This document shows positions 24,064-36,192 of a DNA stretch of 64,000 nt, one piece after another. Source of the stretch: Chloranthus sessilifolius. Lineage: Eukaryota > Streptophyta > Magnoliopsida > Chloranthales > Chloranthaceae. Both the position numbers and the translations under genes were made by a program. The DNA is taken from contig CM037588.1 in the NCBI GenBank assembly GCA_021018995.1, positions 139,249,725-139,313,724 of the forward strand, given 5' to 3'. Every line of letters begins with the position of its first letter. Within the stretch, counting starts at the first letter, position 1. Below the pieces are notes generated by a model. It did no database searches and was not told the DNA's origin. It saw only the letters and a list, made by a program, of their open reading frames with translations.

Positions 24064-24815
24064 ATATTACTCAGGGTTTTTATTTAAGTTGAAGATTTAA
24101 ATTTCTTTAGGCCTATTCAGTGTAATTCATGAACAGTTGATAATAAATATAATATGTAAATCACCAGTAAATTTCAATGCATATGTAACCCTTTAAACTG
24201 TTTTCTATTAAGTTCATAAATATATCATGCTATCATATCATAGAATATATGTGAGGATTTGACTTATATGTTCATTGTGTTGTTCCTTATTGAGCTAGGA
24301 TGTAGCTCACCCTTTAGACTATACGTCGCAGGTCCTTTGCTTGCAGCCGTAGAGGCTTCGGGAGACACTAATCTGGGGCATTCGGACTTCGTGCTCGGAG
24401 ACGAGTTAGAGCCTCCTCCCGAGGACTTCTTCTAGGAGACTCCGTTGTGGACTTTGATAGGGAGAGTTATGAGAGCTCATTGTATGACTTGGTATGTCAA
24501 GCCTTAATTTTGGGAAATATAATTAAATAGATATATTCTTTTGGCGAACCATCTAGGGTGACTAAGTGATGTCACTGATGGTTCGGGCTGGTTCTTTACT
24601 TATACAGAGGCATGAGTTTAGAACCACCTTTTGGATTATAGATTTTGGAGTATATATGTATAGAACTGGAGAATTATTTCAGTATCAGTTCTTATGCATT
24701 TCTTTTTCTTTATTATTGCTGGCTATGCCAATGTTCCGTACGTATCCATGGGGCATGGTCTAGAGGATCGTACTGATGGCACGGGTTTCGAGGTGTCGAA
24801 ATCCGGGCTGTCACA

Positions 24816-25225
24816 CTAATCTAAATCCTAAAGCTAGAAAATTGAAAGAACAAATGCTTGGAAAAAGAAAGGGAAAATCTTAAAGAAAACTTAAAATGCC
24901 AAGGAAAATAAAAGCTCCATAAAGGGAGAGACCCCTAAAACTAATTCCCATGTTTGCTTAAATAGGGTCTCAGTTCGAAGTTTGAAATTCAAAATCGATC
25001 GTTCGAGACCATTGGTCGATTGATCGATTTTTCACGAATATCAGGGTCTGACAGTTCCTTTGGTCCCATGTTCCGGTGTTAATCAGCTTTATGCTCTTCT
25101 ATGCTTCCAATTGCATCTAATTGCCAGATTTTCCTAAAACTATCAAAACTTGGACAAAATTGTCAGATTGTCCTCATCAGATGGCTAAATGTAGGGTGTG
25201 AAATATGATTATATTCCAACACTCA
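24816..25225 (-). repeat. LARD-like element 5' LTR, part 2
   Basis: Continues the LTR broken at 6,903 and ends AACACTCA at 25,225, the complement of the LTR start TGAGTGTT. It contains the inverted repeat at 24,991-25,031. Confidence 0.8.
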
Positions 25226-25582
25226 TAAGGACCTCTTCGAGCTAGGCTATATTTAGCTTACTAGTTAATCGGGCTGGACTAGGTCAGCTCATTTATGAAT
25301 CGAGCCTACTTATCTTAGCCAATATTTGACCCATGGCGGGTTGGATTGACTGGGGCAACAACCCGACTGAACAATTGTTATATAAAAGAACTCATTTGAT
25401 CAATTTGTGCGAACTTAAGTAGGTTAATTTTTAATGGGTCTTTTGGAATTAGCTCTTACCTAGCTCGGCTTACTATTGGTTTCAGGTCAGCCAATCCATT
25501 TATATAGCAAGCTTACATACCTAACCATTATGGGCTGGGTCGGGCCAGGGGGAGCCGGCAGCCTGGCCCGTTGAGACCCTTG
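25226..25582. mobile_element. hAT-like element, right arm
   Basis: The right part of the element begun at 380. Its last 32 bases are GGGCC-rich and end GAGACCCTTG, the inverted match of the left end. There is no coding potential. Confidence 0.5.
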
Positions 25583-25747
25583 CTTTTAAGTGGAGTTCCT
25601 ATATTATAATCGATGGAAATTCCAATTGCAAAATGGGAAGGGTCCATGTTTTTGACATTTGGAACTATTCTTCCTATAGTTTGTCCCGTCAAAGACCAAT
25701 AGCACTAAAGCTTGAAATGAAAAGGTATCTATTATATAATTCAAAAG

Positions 25748-25971
25748 CAAGGTATTAAAATGGGTATGGGTCTCCGGTATCAGTTTGCCCGAGGCAGATA
25801 CGATATCAGTCAATTTTTTTTATAAAAAAAAAAAGCAAAGAAAACAAAGGTCTTAGTCGAAATCGAGACGTATTGGCGATACCGATATGCCAAACCGAGA
25901 CATATCGGTTTAGCCGAAAACCGATATGTATTGCCGATACGTATCGGTATCGGCCGATTTTTGATACCTTG
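25748..25971. mobile_element. hAT-type MITE, 224 bp
   Basis: Ends CAAGGTATTAAAA and (minus strand) CAAGGTATCAAAA form terminal inverted repeats. The interior is full of short CCGATACG/ATCGG words. A perfect 8-bp duplication TTCAAAAG flanks it (25,740-25,747; 25,972-25,979), the hAT length. Confidence 0.9.
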
Positions 25972-26245
25972 TTCAAAAGTCAATGTTAGAAAAGTAATAG
26001 ATGGATATAGAAAAATATAAAATAATTCCAGTGATTTGGAAGTCAAGGCTGATCTTCAAGATGATTTCTTTAAAATGAATTCCGTCCCCCTTTTGGTATA
26101 AAACCATGAGTGCTAAATGGGTTCTGGACATACTCGTTTTCAGGATACAACGAAGTTCAATCACTCTATACTGCAATCCAATTCAACACGTTTCGATGCA
26201 GCGAGAATACTCTTCATTTGAGACAAATTGGCCCAATAAAAAATA

Positions 26246-27598
26246 GGAAAAATTTCATAAAACCCCCTGAACTTTCATATCAATGTTCGAGAGGAATCAA
26301 AACTTTAAGAAATACAACATAACACCCCAATGAATACAAATGCCCAAATTCTGGCCCCTACCGTCATAGTCCGTCTCATGTTCGACGGAAAACACTTACT
26401 AACCGCGAAACGACCGTTTTGTTGCTGCGTGGACTCGCTGGCGTGGAAAGCAAACGCCGACTATGCCCCTGTTAAGGGTTAGGAAGAGTTCCCCTCTCTT
26501 ATAAAGCTCATTTTTCTGGCGCCAAAACTCATTCGTCTCCTCTTTCTCTTCTCTCCTTTAGCCAAGCCATCCTCTTCTTCTCCAGCAAATCTGAAGCACG
26601 ACAAAAATCTCATGGTTATTGGAGTTGTACGTCTTGCACATGCAGGAATCGGAGGCCAACGCAAATATTATAGACAGAGCGCAATCCCGAGAGGAGGTTC
26701 GTTAGCTGCCTAAATTTGAGATGTTGTAGTCACAAAAAGTCATTTGGGTGATGAATCAAGCATACAAGAATTTTTTAGGGTAACTGATATAGGATAACTG
26801 ATATTGAGATTTGAAATCATATTCCCATTGCTATTTGAGGGTAAGTGATTTCAACATAGAATGTAAAATATCATGCAAAATCAGTTCCCTAATCCAATGC
26901 ATTCGGCAGTCTGTAACCTCATCCATAATCCCCAACACCCAATAACTGATATTGCTTGGTTTGTGGAATGCAAAATCCCATAAAGAAAATCTTGAATGTA
27001 CTTAAAAAATACAACCTACAATGCATCATTGTGAAATCAGCCAGAACCTTAATCCTTAATCCAATAAACCCTAATCCCTAACCTAGTAAATAAAACAAAC
27101 TCAAATGCATCAAAACCCCTAACAAGGATAATCCATTAAGTTAGTGAGGAGTTGGGCGTCATGAATCACGCTTGACCCAAGTCATTGAGGCTTTGGGACG
27201 ATGATGTCGTTGGGGAAACGTAGAGACAGAGAGGTCTCAGTTGAAGAAGAGCAGAGAAGAAGAAGAAGATAAGAGCAGAGAAGAAGAAGAGAAGAAGAAT
27301 GAGTTTTGATGCCAAAATTTTATTTATTAGAGGAGTTGATTCAGCAATTGCTTGCCACATTGACGCTTAAAAGGGGTTGAATCAGTGTTAGTTTTCCACG
27401 TCGGCGAGTCCACACAGCAATGAAACGACCGTTTCACGCTTAGTCAGTGTTTTTTATTAAACAGGAAACAAAGGGTGACGATAGGGGCCTGAATTTGGGC
27501 ATTTGTATTCATTAGGGTGTTATGTTGCATTTCTTAAAGTTCAGGTGCCTCTCGGATATTGAGGTAAATGTTCAGGGGATTATATATGAAAATTTCCC
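26246..27598. mobile_element. Mutator-like element with long TIRs, 1.35 kb
   Basis: Terminal inverted repeats of about 228 bp (26,246-26,473 and 27,371-27,598) share long blocks such as 'acaaatgcccaaatt' and 'aaactttaagaaat'. The flanks are an exact 9-bp duplication TAAAAAATA (26,237-26,245; 27,599-27,607). Long TIRs with 9-bp duplications are the Mutator (MULE) signature. No transposase is present. The 0.9-kb interior has a purine-rich AAGAAG stretch (27,240-27,300) and no recognised gene fragment, so Pack-MULE status is open. Confidence 0.9.
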
Positions 27599-27607
27599 TA
27601 AAAAATA

Positions 27608-28435
27608 ATAAGATATTGCTCTCTCAAAATTGATGAATTGATGTTATAAGATTTTGCTTCTTTTTCTCTAGTAATTGAGACTCATTTTATAGAATTCATG
27701 GGAATCTAGCAGTTATAAATTAGACTGTAGAGATTAATTCGTCCAAATCTGTAACCACAAGACCCATTAATCCTCTTAATTTGCTTGTAAACACACTAAC
27801 GGCTATATCATTAAAAGAACTAATGACTATATCAATAATTGCCCACTAACCACTAGTTTGAATATCTTTTAGTCGTGGTCAACTTAGTCAACCAAATTGA
27901 AGCCTAAGATTCAAAAAATTTAATGCTCTCGAGGCTCCTTGCGACGATGCGAAGTGCTAAATGTCAAGTGCGCCTCATTACGCTCAAAGTCTATTGCCCT
28001 TCACGCGACGCGGCAGCTACGTTGTCAGAAGCATTATTGTTTCCATCCCACTTAATTAAGTTAATATCATAAAAGTGAGGCCCATCCCACTTAATTAAGT
28101 TAATATCATAAAAGTGAGGCTATATATATATGGCGAGAGTTTTTCTATTCTCCAACTAATGTGGACAATCTCTTATATTTCAACCAAGCAAAAAAATTTA
28201 TTTGAAATATAAAATATTTAAATAAATAATTTTATTTAAAAAATTAATAATCAACAATTTTAAAGTTAACATATAAAACTGATCTTAGAAATGCACATGG
28301 TAGCAAGGACAGACGCAACTACTTTTATGGGAGGGGGCCCAAGTATGAACAAGAAATGTATCAGAAAGAGGGGGAAATCATGAATGAGAAATACATTAAT
28401 AATATAAAAAATAAAAATAACATTCATTTACTGTT

Positions 28436-28515
<80 letters not shown>

Positions 28516-28975
28516 TCCTTATATATATTTGTGCGCCTACCACTAGGCATTAGGGCTAATCTGCCATAGTTGGGTGCCGTATTCACTGGGCTAGGCCATT
28601 TAGGGCATGTTTGGATATGGGGGAAAGAGAGGAATACTTCAATTCAGATTATATTTTCCGTAGTTTTCCGCTGTTTGGAAACAACTTCAGGGTCGGAATA
28701 CAAAATACAATTTTTACGCTCATTTCCGACTTAAGAGTTCAAGGGTACCCCTCGACATTTAATTTGTCGAGGCCTCGAAAAGATAAGAGGAGTGGAGAAG
28801 AAAAAGATAAGGCTACGACTCTTCTCACCCGTTTATTAGTAATACCACACAATTTTTTCACAGACGATAGAGATTTTTTTTTTTTTTTCAATCTTCCTCA
28901 TGATGGATCTTAAGATCATTGCACCCCTATCAGATGGTTAGATGTTGATTCTATATGGCACACATCCCTAAAAAT
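27608..28975. repeat. AT-rich spacer with a tandem 39-bp duplication and TA microsatellite
   Basis: No gene. A 39-bp unit ('cccacttaattaagttaata...') is repeated exactly at 28,043-28,080 and 28,082-28,119. A (TA)n microsatellite of about 78 bp fills 28,438-28,516. 'gggcatgtttggata' at 28,602 resembles common plant MITE ends but no partner was established. Confidence 0.7.
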
Positions 28976-29947
28976 CAGAGGCGGAGCCACGCTATGACTT
29001 GGGTGGTCAATTGACCACCCAAACTTTCTAAAACTTTGTTACTAAGCAAGGGATGGATTTTCATCCATCAAAAAATTATATTGACCACCCAAAATTATCA
29101 AAAATCTTCAAACAATCTTTTTTATGGTATTTTTTTTCATAACAAATATTTCTTCTTTGATTTTTTAAACTAAATCTCACAAGGGCTCCATTGTAGAGCT
29201 ACATGCTCACATATATGATGTATATGCTCTAGTATAATTAATTAAAAAAAATAATTTATTTATTGCACATAACAAGGTTTGAACCTAGAACCTAACTTTC
29301 ATAAAGCACTAAGTCAACCACTAGAACAATTCACTAAGATTTGTAAAGAGCAAAAACAACTTAATACATATATAATTTTTTGGTCATTTTTATGAATCAT
29401 TTTTATGATATTACAGTTGTTTTTTAGTTTGGATGATTTTTTGTGGTATTATGACTATTTTTTTGTTAGGATATGTTATTTTCTTATAATTTTCTGCATA
29501 TGCATCCAAACACAGGATTTGGTTAATCCCGCGTTTTCCCAGCTAGCAATGTGGTTGTTTAAAACAGTGAAAAAAAAGGGAAACAAAGGAATTCCATGGT
29601 TTCCTACAACTTAAGCACCCATGAGAAAATATAGGAATATTATTTCACTTTCATACATTTCCCGTGTTTTTATCCAAAGAAGCACTAATTTGTTTGGATA
29701 AATTAGTAGGAAAATGGCGAATTTGGATTTATAAATCTAATAAATTCCTAGCTATGCCTTTTTAGATTTTAGGAATCCACATGATTCTTTTATTTTCTAC
29801 GGTTTGGATGGCGTAATCATTTGTCTCAAGAATGATTTACAAAATGGCATTTGAGAAGAGAGAGAGAGAGAGAGGTCTTAGGATATGATTTGAGAAGAGA
29901 AGTGATATGATTCGAGATGAAGTAGGATATTTGGTTGATACGCCTAA

Positions 29948-30006
<59 letters not shown>

Positions 30007-30599
30007 TGGGATATGATTTGAGACTTTAAGAACTAGCGCTTATTTTTTCATCAAAGATTCGTTATTATCAACCCGGGTTTTATGTTCTTAAATGGTTGAT
30101 TGGTTTGAATTAAAAGATGAAAATCATTTTTTAGTCCCAATCTTTGACGCAATAGGTCTTGAGATTATGTTTCTAAAGTAAGAGGGTGGGAGTTTAATTC
30201 CTCGCACTTGACATAGCGAAAAATGATACAGCGAAAAATGATACGAGAATAATGTTTACCTATACTAATATGTTCATATTTTGGGATGTGTACTACATGA
30301 AATAAAATTTAACCCGTATGATGATAGAAGCATGATCCCAAGATCTATTATAATGAATATTGGGGAGAACAATGATCTTCATCACTTAATTCAAAGTAGT
30401 CAACGATTTAAGAATGTGAAACTTGAGTTGAGAAAGAAGAATCTTTGATTGTATAGAAAGATACCTTTGAGCAAATAATTGGAAGGGGTCAATCAGTTTT
30501 GCGCCTAAAAATAAGTGAGATAAACCAAAGAAATATAAAAAAATTTAAATATCTGGAGGGGGCCGTGACCCCTATCAGCCCCCCTGGCTTCGTCCCTAT
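28976..30599. mobile_element. Possible Tip100-like hAT element (weak)
   Basis: The left end CAGAGGCGGAGCCACG and the minus-strand right end ATAGGGACGAAGCCAGG share the pattern of plant hAT Tip100-type ends. No 8-bp duplication is found, and a similar left end (GTGGCGGAGCCAGG) occurs at 31,649 without a partner. The ends may belong to different insertions. The interior holds GA microsatellites (29,858-29,874; 29,952-30,003) and no transposase. Confidence 0.25.
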
Positions 30600-31993
30600 A
30601 TGGTAGCTATTTATTTGAAAAGCTTTTAATTGGTTAAAATTACATAATGGAGATGTCTTTCTCATGGAATCTTTGACCCACCAAAATTTTTGTATCAGGC
30701 CCTTCATATCACATTATACACTTGATGAGCATTTTGGAATTCGTTAGTTAACCTCACATATTTAGAGGCGTCTAAGTTTCTACATGTTCGTTGAGTGTTG
30801 ATAGTTAAGTGAATGTGCCTTGTGGTGCAGAGGCCATGCACCTAATAGAATGTCTAAATGGAGGGCTTGGGCTTATAGCACAATTAAAGATTGATAATAT
30901 TGTAACCTCAAGGTCACATATTCAAGCCTATCTTACCTATAAAGAAAAGGAAAAAAAAATCTCAAATATCTTTCCTTTAAACTAATCTTTCTAAATCTTC
31001 CCTAAACATTTTCTAATATATTATAAATTCTATATTTAAAACTTGACGTAATACAAAAAATGCCCCCTTTATGTCTAAACGCAAAACACAAAATTTTCAT
31101 TAAAATTGTAGAATGCTCTCCATGACATAAAAGAGGAAGTTAAAATCACAATATTTGGTTTTAAAACTAAAGTTTGCTGTCGGGTATGGGCGAAAGAAAG
31201 TTGCGCAAACCAAGACGATGAGGGGACAGATGTTAATGGTGGCCTAAAAAATACGTCAAATGTGTTGCTACGTTAGCGTGAAGATTACATTAGGTTTTGA
31301 TAGTCATAATGCTTTGAGTGTTTCCTAGTCCGAGTAATATGAGAAGTGCTGCGTACGTTTGGGTGGAGTGCACTATGTTTTGGGAAGCTTGCTAATTTTG
31401 GTGAAAAGTTTGTATTTTGTGGACTTGTGTATGAAGTATCACATTTTTTGTATTAAGGTACGCTTAAAATTGAGGGGATATATATATATTATATTGAATT
31501 GATAAGATATTAGAAAAGGTTTAAGAAGGATTTAGAAAAATAAATTTATAGGGAGGAGATTTTAGAAACGTTTCCAAAAAATGAAGAGGGGAAAAAATAT
31601 CATCTAGATGGGAGGATTTAACATATTCTCAAGTGACATAAAAGTAGTGGCGGAGCCAGGATTTTTCTGATGGGGGATACCTTATAGTTGTAAGATGGTA
31701 ATAATTTTGTCACACTCGCTTTTATCAAATCGTAATTACAAAATAAAAAATAATAATAATTAAACAACTCTAAAAAAAAAACAATTCATACTAAAAAATA
31801 ATAAATTAGGGCTTTTAATTTTTATTAAAAAATAATAATTATAGCATACCTTTGACTTCAATAAAAAATCGACGATAATAAGAGATCTTGGCGTTGACAA
31901 TCTGAGAGTGAGTGAGATGTCATAAAAACAGATTGGCAGCTAAGATTTGAGAAAGAGATGTACTTTAGGACTTGAGAGTGGGCAGGGGGTGGG

Positions 31994-32030
<37 letters not shown>

Positions 32031-32093
32031 TGAGATGGAGATTGGAGAGTGGCTGGGCTTGGAGAACCAAGAGAAAATTTTGGGATGAGATTT

Positions 32094-32163
<70 letters not shown>

Positions 32164-33395
32164 TTGGGAGTCTATTTCTATTAAAAAAAAATTGTGGATA
32201 AAAAAATAAAATTTTAAAATATCTTAAGAAGTTTTGAGATTTGGAGGATCTTTATTAAAAGATTTTGTCTCTAAATAAATGGAACTTAAAAGACTTTAAA
32301 GGAAAAAACTTGCGATTAAGACCCCGGGACCTCCCATTGAACAATGTGACTCTGCATAAAAGGAGGAGTAGTATTAGCAAGGTATGTGATTTAATGCTAG
32401 TAGGACATAGGTTACTCTCACATGGACAATCTTAATGAATATGGAAATAATATTAAGTGTTTAAACAGCAATAGTTAAAATTAAACTTTTCACTTATTTG
32501 CGTGTTCATGAATAACAATACAACTACCCAAGGTTTGACAATTTCAACAAAAAGGAGATTGGCCCTACTGCCGCTGCATAGTCAGGTGTACCTAATACCA
32601 ACTCTATAGTGAGTGGGTTGCTGCACCCAGGCTACGGTACCCCACTTCCCAAAGTGAACATGGTCAAATTAATGTATTTTTCATATGAATTGGTGTGAGA
32701 TAAACTAGTAGAATGCATATTCGATGAACATATAGAAGCAAGAGAAAAGCATGTGTGAATGAATCAGTGTAGGTGTTAGCTCTTAAAGATAGGGGCATGC
32801 CTGTTTTTTTTTGGTTTAAATAACATAGGGTGTTCCAATGCTACGAGGGTGACCAACTACTGAGTGAAATAATGAGTAAAATAATACATAGAGTGTTCCA
32901 ATGCTTGAGCTTGGAATAATTATTACCATAACATAAGGCATTCTTATAATTTTCAAAAATAAATCGTTTTGTCTTTTTGTGTCACCTGACGTAACATCTC
33001 CTTTCTTCCATTATAATAGTATAGATTTTGACTTTTATATGTATTTTACCTATCTGAATCATTCAGACGGTGAACAAACTATGAACCCATGCACCTACAA
33101 GTAATACAATCTTTGGACTGCACCTAATACATAGGTCCCAGGTAGCCTCAAAAGGCCCAACCTACTACTGAGTTCCAACACAGTATTCTTGAAATTTGTA
33201 AACATGCAAATTAACAATGAAAAAATCTCATTTTCTGTTGTTTTTATTGAACACACAACAAAAAAAAATAAAAGAAGGAATCAACCTTTCCATTCTGTCT
33301 TTTAGAACAAAAATATTTAAGACCTAAAGGACAGCCGTCCCATATTGGATAGAGAAAAGTTTTTATTGAAAAAAAATGGTATTGATAATGGCTCT
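30600..33395. other. Spacer, no gene; GA microsatellites
   Basis: I see no gene. Notable only are GA runs at 31,998-32,028 and 32,096-32,160 and poly-A/T tracts. Short open frames here are composition effects. Confidence 0.6.
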
Positions 33396-33400
33396 GAGGC

Positions 33401-33910
33401 ACATAGTTCACTACGCTATGTTAAAGATAATAGACGCCTACATTCTATCGGATGAATGAAGATATAATAGAGTTCCCAGCGAATCTGCTTTCAGAATACA
33501 ATAGAGCCCGGTCTTGTCAAGAACTATATGTTGCTTTCTAGATTACACTTTGTAAAGAAAGAACCTGCCATTAAAAGAAAATGAGAAATATATGTTATTA
33601 TAATTTATATTGTCTTGTATATCTTGTGTTATTTTAATGTAGATCTTATCTCTATTTATAGAGAAATTATAAACTATTGTGTCTTTTCAGATTATGAGTA
33701 AAAAAATTTCAGAGATGCCAGACTTGTCGATTCACTTGTGTCTTTTCAGATTTCAGATAAAGAGATGTTGGACTTGCATTTTTTTTTCAACTAACGGTAA
33801 AAAGATAAATCAAAATTTGAAAAGACATTTAGAGAAAAAATATTTATAATGATAACTATAAATTTATTTTGAAACAATAAATATATATTACAAAACTAAT
33901 ATAGATAACA
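33401..33910 (-). repeat. Copia LTR copy A
   Basis: The first of three related LTR copies. On the minus strand it starts TGTTATCTAT directly after the purine tract CAAGTGGGGGAT (33,911-33,922), the usual Ty1/copia layout. Its other end is next to a degraded primer-site-like CAGAGCCATTATCAAT (33,382-33,397). Confidence 0.65.
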
Positions 33911-33987
33911 ATCCCCCACTTGTTTCAAAAAAAAAAAAAAAAATTGTGTATCAGAGCGATCATACTAAGCATCATTAGAGCCCAAGG
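33911..33987 (-). other. Copia polypurine tract and 3' internal scrap between LTR copies A and B
   Basis: About 60 bp matches the sequence next to LTR copy B (34,696-34,760: purine tract, poly-T, then 'tgatgcttagtatgatcgct' on the minus strand), then joins LTR B directly. This looks like a recombination or deletion junction. Confidence 0.6.
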
Positions 33988-34695
33988 GACGTAGTTCACT
34001 ACGTTATCTTAAAGACAATAGACGCTCCCACTCCGTTGGATAAACAAAGAAGCAATAGAGTTTCCAGCAAATCTGCCTTCAGGATACAACAGAGCTTGGT
34101 CTTGCCAAGAATCGTATGTTCTTTTCTAGATTGCACTTTCTAGAGAAAGAACCTGTCACTCAGATTTTCTGATACACAAAAAAATTCTTAAAAAAAATAA
34201 GAATGTAAGAGAAATGAGAAATAAATGTTATTATAATTTATGTTGTCTTGCATATCTTGTGTTATTTTAACGGATTTCTTATCTCTATTTATAAAGAAAT
34301 TATGAACTATTGTCTCTTTTCAGATTACGGTGAAAAGATTTCAGATCTGTGTCTTTTCAGAGAGTTGTCTTTTCGGTAAAAAATAAGTCGACTTCACTTG
34401 TGTCTTTTTAGAGAATTTAGTCGTTTAAGATGATGGTAAAAACGTAAATCTATTTCACTTCTGTCTTTTCAGATTTACGGTATTGTGTCTTTTCATATAA
34501 CGTGAAAAGATAAAGATTTCACTTGTGTCTTTTCACATTTACGGTGAAGAGATAAATCTAAATTTGAAAAAACACTTCTTTAGAGTGATAATATTTACAA
34601 GTTTGTCATTGAATTATTATCAATATATATAATAATAATTATAAATTTAATTTTGAAATAATAAAATATATATTACTATACTAATATATATAACA
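33988..34695 (-). repeat. Copia LTR copy B
   Basis: Matches copies A and C ('aatagagttt/cccagc', 'gaacctgtcac'). On the minus strand it begins TGTTATATATATTAG after the purine tract CAAGTGGAGGAT (34,696-34,707). It is the likely 3' LTR of the copia remnant to its right. Confidence 0.7.
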
Positions 34696-35229
34696 ATCCT
34701 CCACTTGTTTCAAAATAAAAAAAATTGTGTATCAGAGCGATCATACTAAGCATCATCAGAGGTACTGATCAGTTTGAATTATTGAATAGTACATACAACT
34801 CAAAGTTTGTAAGGACTTTAAGTAGCTTATAGCCTTGAACTTAAAACCTGTCTAACAAATCAGAATTATATATGCACTTATTATGACCTAAATCATTAGT
34901 GACATAAGGCCGCTTTACAGTCATGCGCTAAAATTCTGATTTCATGAGTATCTTAGAGAGAGGACCGAATCTCTGTTGAAGCAACTTCACTTACATACTC
35001 ATATAGGTGAATCTGTCATGGGTGCTCTTGTAACTACTTTATCATCTCAGAAAATGATTGCCTATACAATCATTAAGAGTTAAACTCACCCTCTCATATT
35101 ACAAGAGATGTGCACGAAATTTAACACTATAACGTGACCAATAGGTAACATATATTTGTGCACTTTTAAGGGTCACGAAGTAGTTTCTTATCTCGTTAAA
35201 CTTAGGATTTAGGATCTCCAATTCTATTA

Positions 35230-35720
35230 AGTTGAGGTTTAACTACTTTGCCTTTAAAAATATCGGTCTTAGGCCCATCCCCCTCGATGTTTTCAATATT
35301 ATATTTTTGGATAGTATTTTTGTAAGCTTCGAAGCCACTCTGCCTCTTTTACTCCCGTAAATAATACTATATACTCTGATTCCGTACTTGAATAAGAAAG
35401 ACATATTTGTTTCTAGACCCCTACGATATTATTCCTCCAATCAAAGTAAAATGTCATCCGCTTGTGAATTTTGAATCAGAGGAGTCAGAATCGATGTAGC
35501 ATCAGTAAACCCCTCTAAGAGTTTAGATTTGCCACTATATTGCAAACTATAATGCATAGTTTCTTTCAAGTATCTTAATGCCCTACGAATAGCTTCCCAA
35601 TGTTCCAACCCTGGGTAGCTAGTCTACTCAATACCCCCATTATATATGCTATATTGGGTATAGTACACTTCGTTAAATACATAAGACTTCTATCTCAGTG
35701 ATGATAAACTGTAATTCTTA
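35230..35720 (-). pseudogene. pol: Copia RT-end/RNase H remnant
   Basis: Minus-strand translation gives IPNIAYIMGVLSRL, then after a 1-nt shift HWEAIRRALRYLKETMHYSL, then after further stops SSTESEYIVLFTGVKEAEWL. These are the hallmark segments of Ty1/copia RT-RNase H. RT catalytic motifs, integrase and gag are missing. Several stops and shifts show long decay. Confidence 0.85.
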
Positions 35721-36192
35721 AACTTGTTTAAGAATCGATTTATCTTCAACCATTATTAAAATATTAGAGACTAGAAAAGCCTTTGTACCTGTATCCTCAA
35801 TTAGATACTTCTTCGCTAATGAATATCAAAATCTTTAGTAATAGTGAACTTACAAAATGTGTTGAATAACTTATCGTTCAATGCATTGAGGATGTGGTTC
35901 CGACAATTCTGATCATCTTCCAGCCATTTGAGTCAAGCATCCGATCCTCTACTAGTCATATTTCCCGCTGTTTTCGTTACAAAAATTGGTGGACATGGTG
36001 TAGTGAGGACGTAAGCAATCTTGACTTGTCACGAGATAAATTGTACCTTTTATTGCCATATTTGAAATTTGACCCGCCAAATTGATCAAATTTGATGAGA
36101 TCTTAATTCACGAACTTTATGCTCAGAGCCATTAGAACGATCTATTGTCTTTAAATTATTGATAAAAATAGTATTGATAATGGCTCCGAGGC

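Larger units (their letters stand above)
6904..24815 (+). mobile_element. Tekay/Del-type Ty3/gypsy chromovirus (full length, decayed, two nested solo LTRs)
   Basis: The 5' LTR (6,904-9,425) and 3' LTR (19,717-24,815 including an insertion) both run TGTAACATCTTG to TCACA. A TGGTATCAGAGCC primer-binding site follows the 5' LTR. Flanks CTAAC (6,899-6,903) and CTAAT (24,816-24,820) are a target duplication with one change. Internal order is gag, protease, RT, RNase H, integrase, chromodomain, the order of Ty3/gypsy chromoviruses; the 2.5-kb LTRs suggest the Tekay/Del lineage. Every domain carries stops or frame shifts, so the copy is dead. A 3.6-kb solo LTR separates protease from RT and a 2.5-kb solo LTR sits in the 3' LTR. 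Confidence 0.92.
19717..24815 (+). repeat. Chromovirus 3' LTR, interrupted by a solo LTR
   Basis: Matches the 5' LTR from TGTAACATCTTG. It is interrupted at 21,567 and continues at 24,069; without the 2.5-kb insertion it is about 2.6 kb. Palindromes at 20,352-20,737 and the GAGCTA hairpin at 24,292-24,308 mirror the 5' LTR. Confidence 0.92.
455..25225 (-). mobile_element. Non-autonomous LTR retrotransposon (LARD-like), split by a nested chromovirus
   Basis: Two related LTRs (455-1,983; 5,995-6,903 continued at 24,816-25,225) flank about 4 kb without reverse transcriptase or integrase. The minus strand carries a primer-binding-site-like TGGCGCC motif next to the right LTR, and the sequence TTAGGAGTGTGA abuts the left LTR, so the element reads right to left. 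The LTRs run TG to CA on the minus strand (TGAGTGTT to TTACAACA). A second copy of the same LTR and internal region lies at 38,296-41,601, which confirms a repeat family. Its length and lack of pol fit a large retrotransposon derivative. No clean 5-bp target duplication is visible (AGGCC against TAAGG). Confidence 0.75.

Noticed and set aside
27060-27085. Telomere-like CCCTAA words
   Set aside because: Only a few irregular words (CCCTAATCCCTAACC); no array.
28356-28553. Ile/Tyr-rich frame
   Set aside because: Translation of a TA microsatellite.
28602-29530. Tourist-like MITE from 'gggcatgtttggata' to 'gcatccaaacaca'
   Set aside because: Ends match only partly and no TTA/TAA duplication was confirmed.
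31649-32360. Another Tip100-like element from GTGGCGGAGCCAGG
   Set aside because: No convincing right end or 8-bp duplication found.
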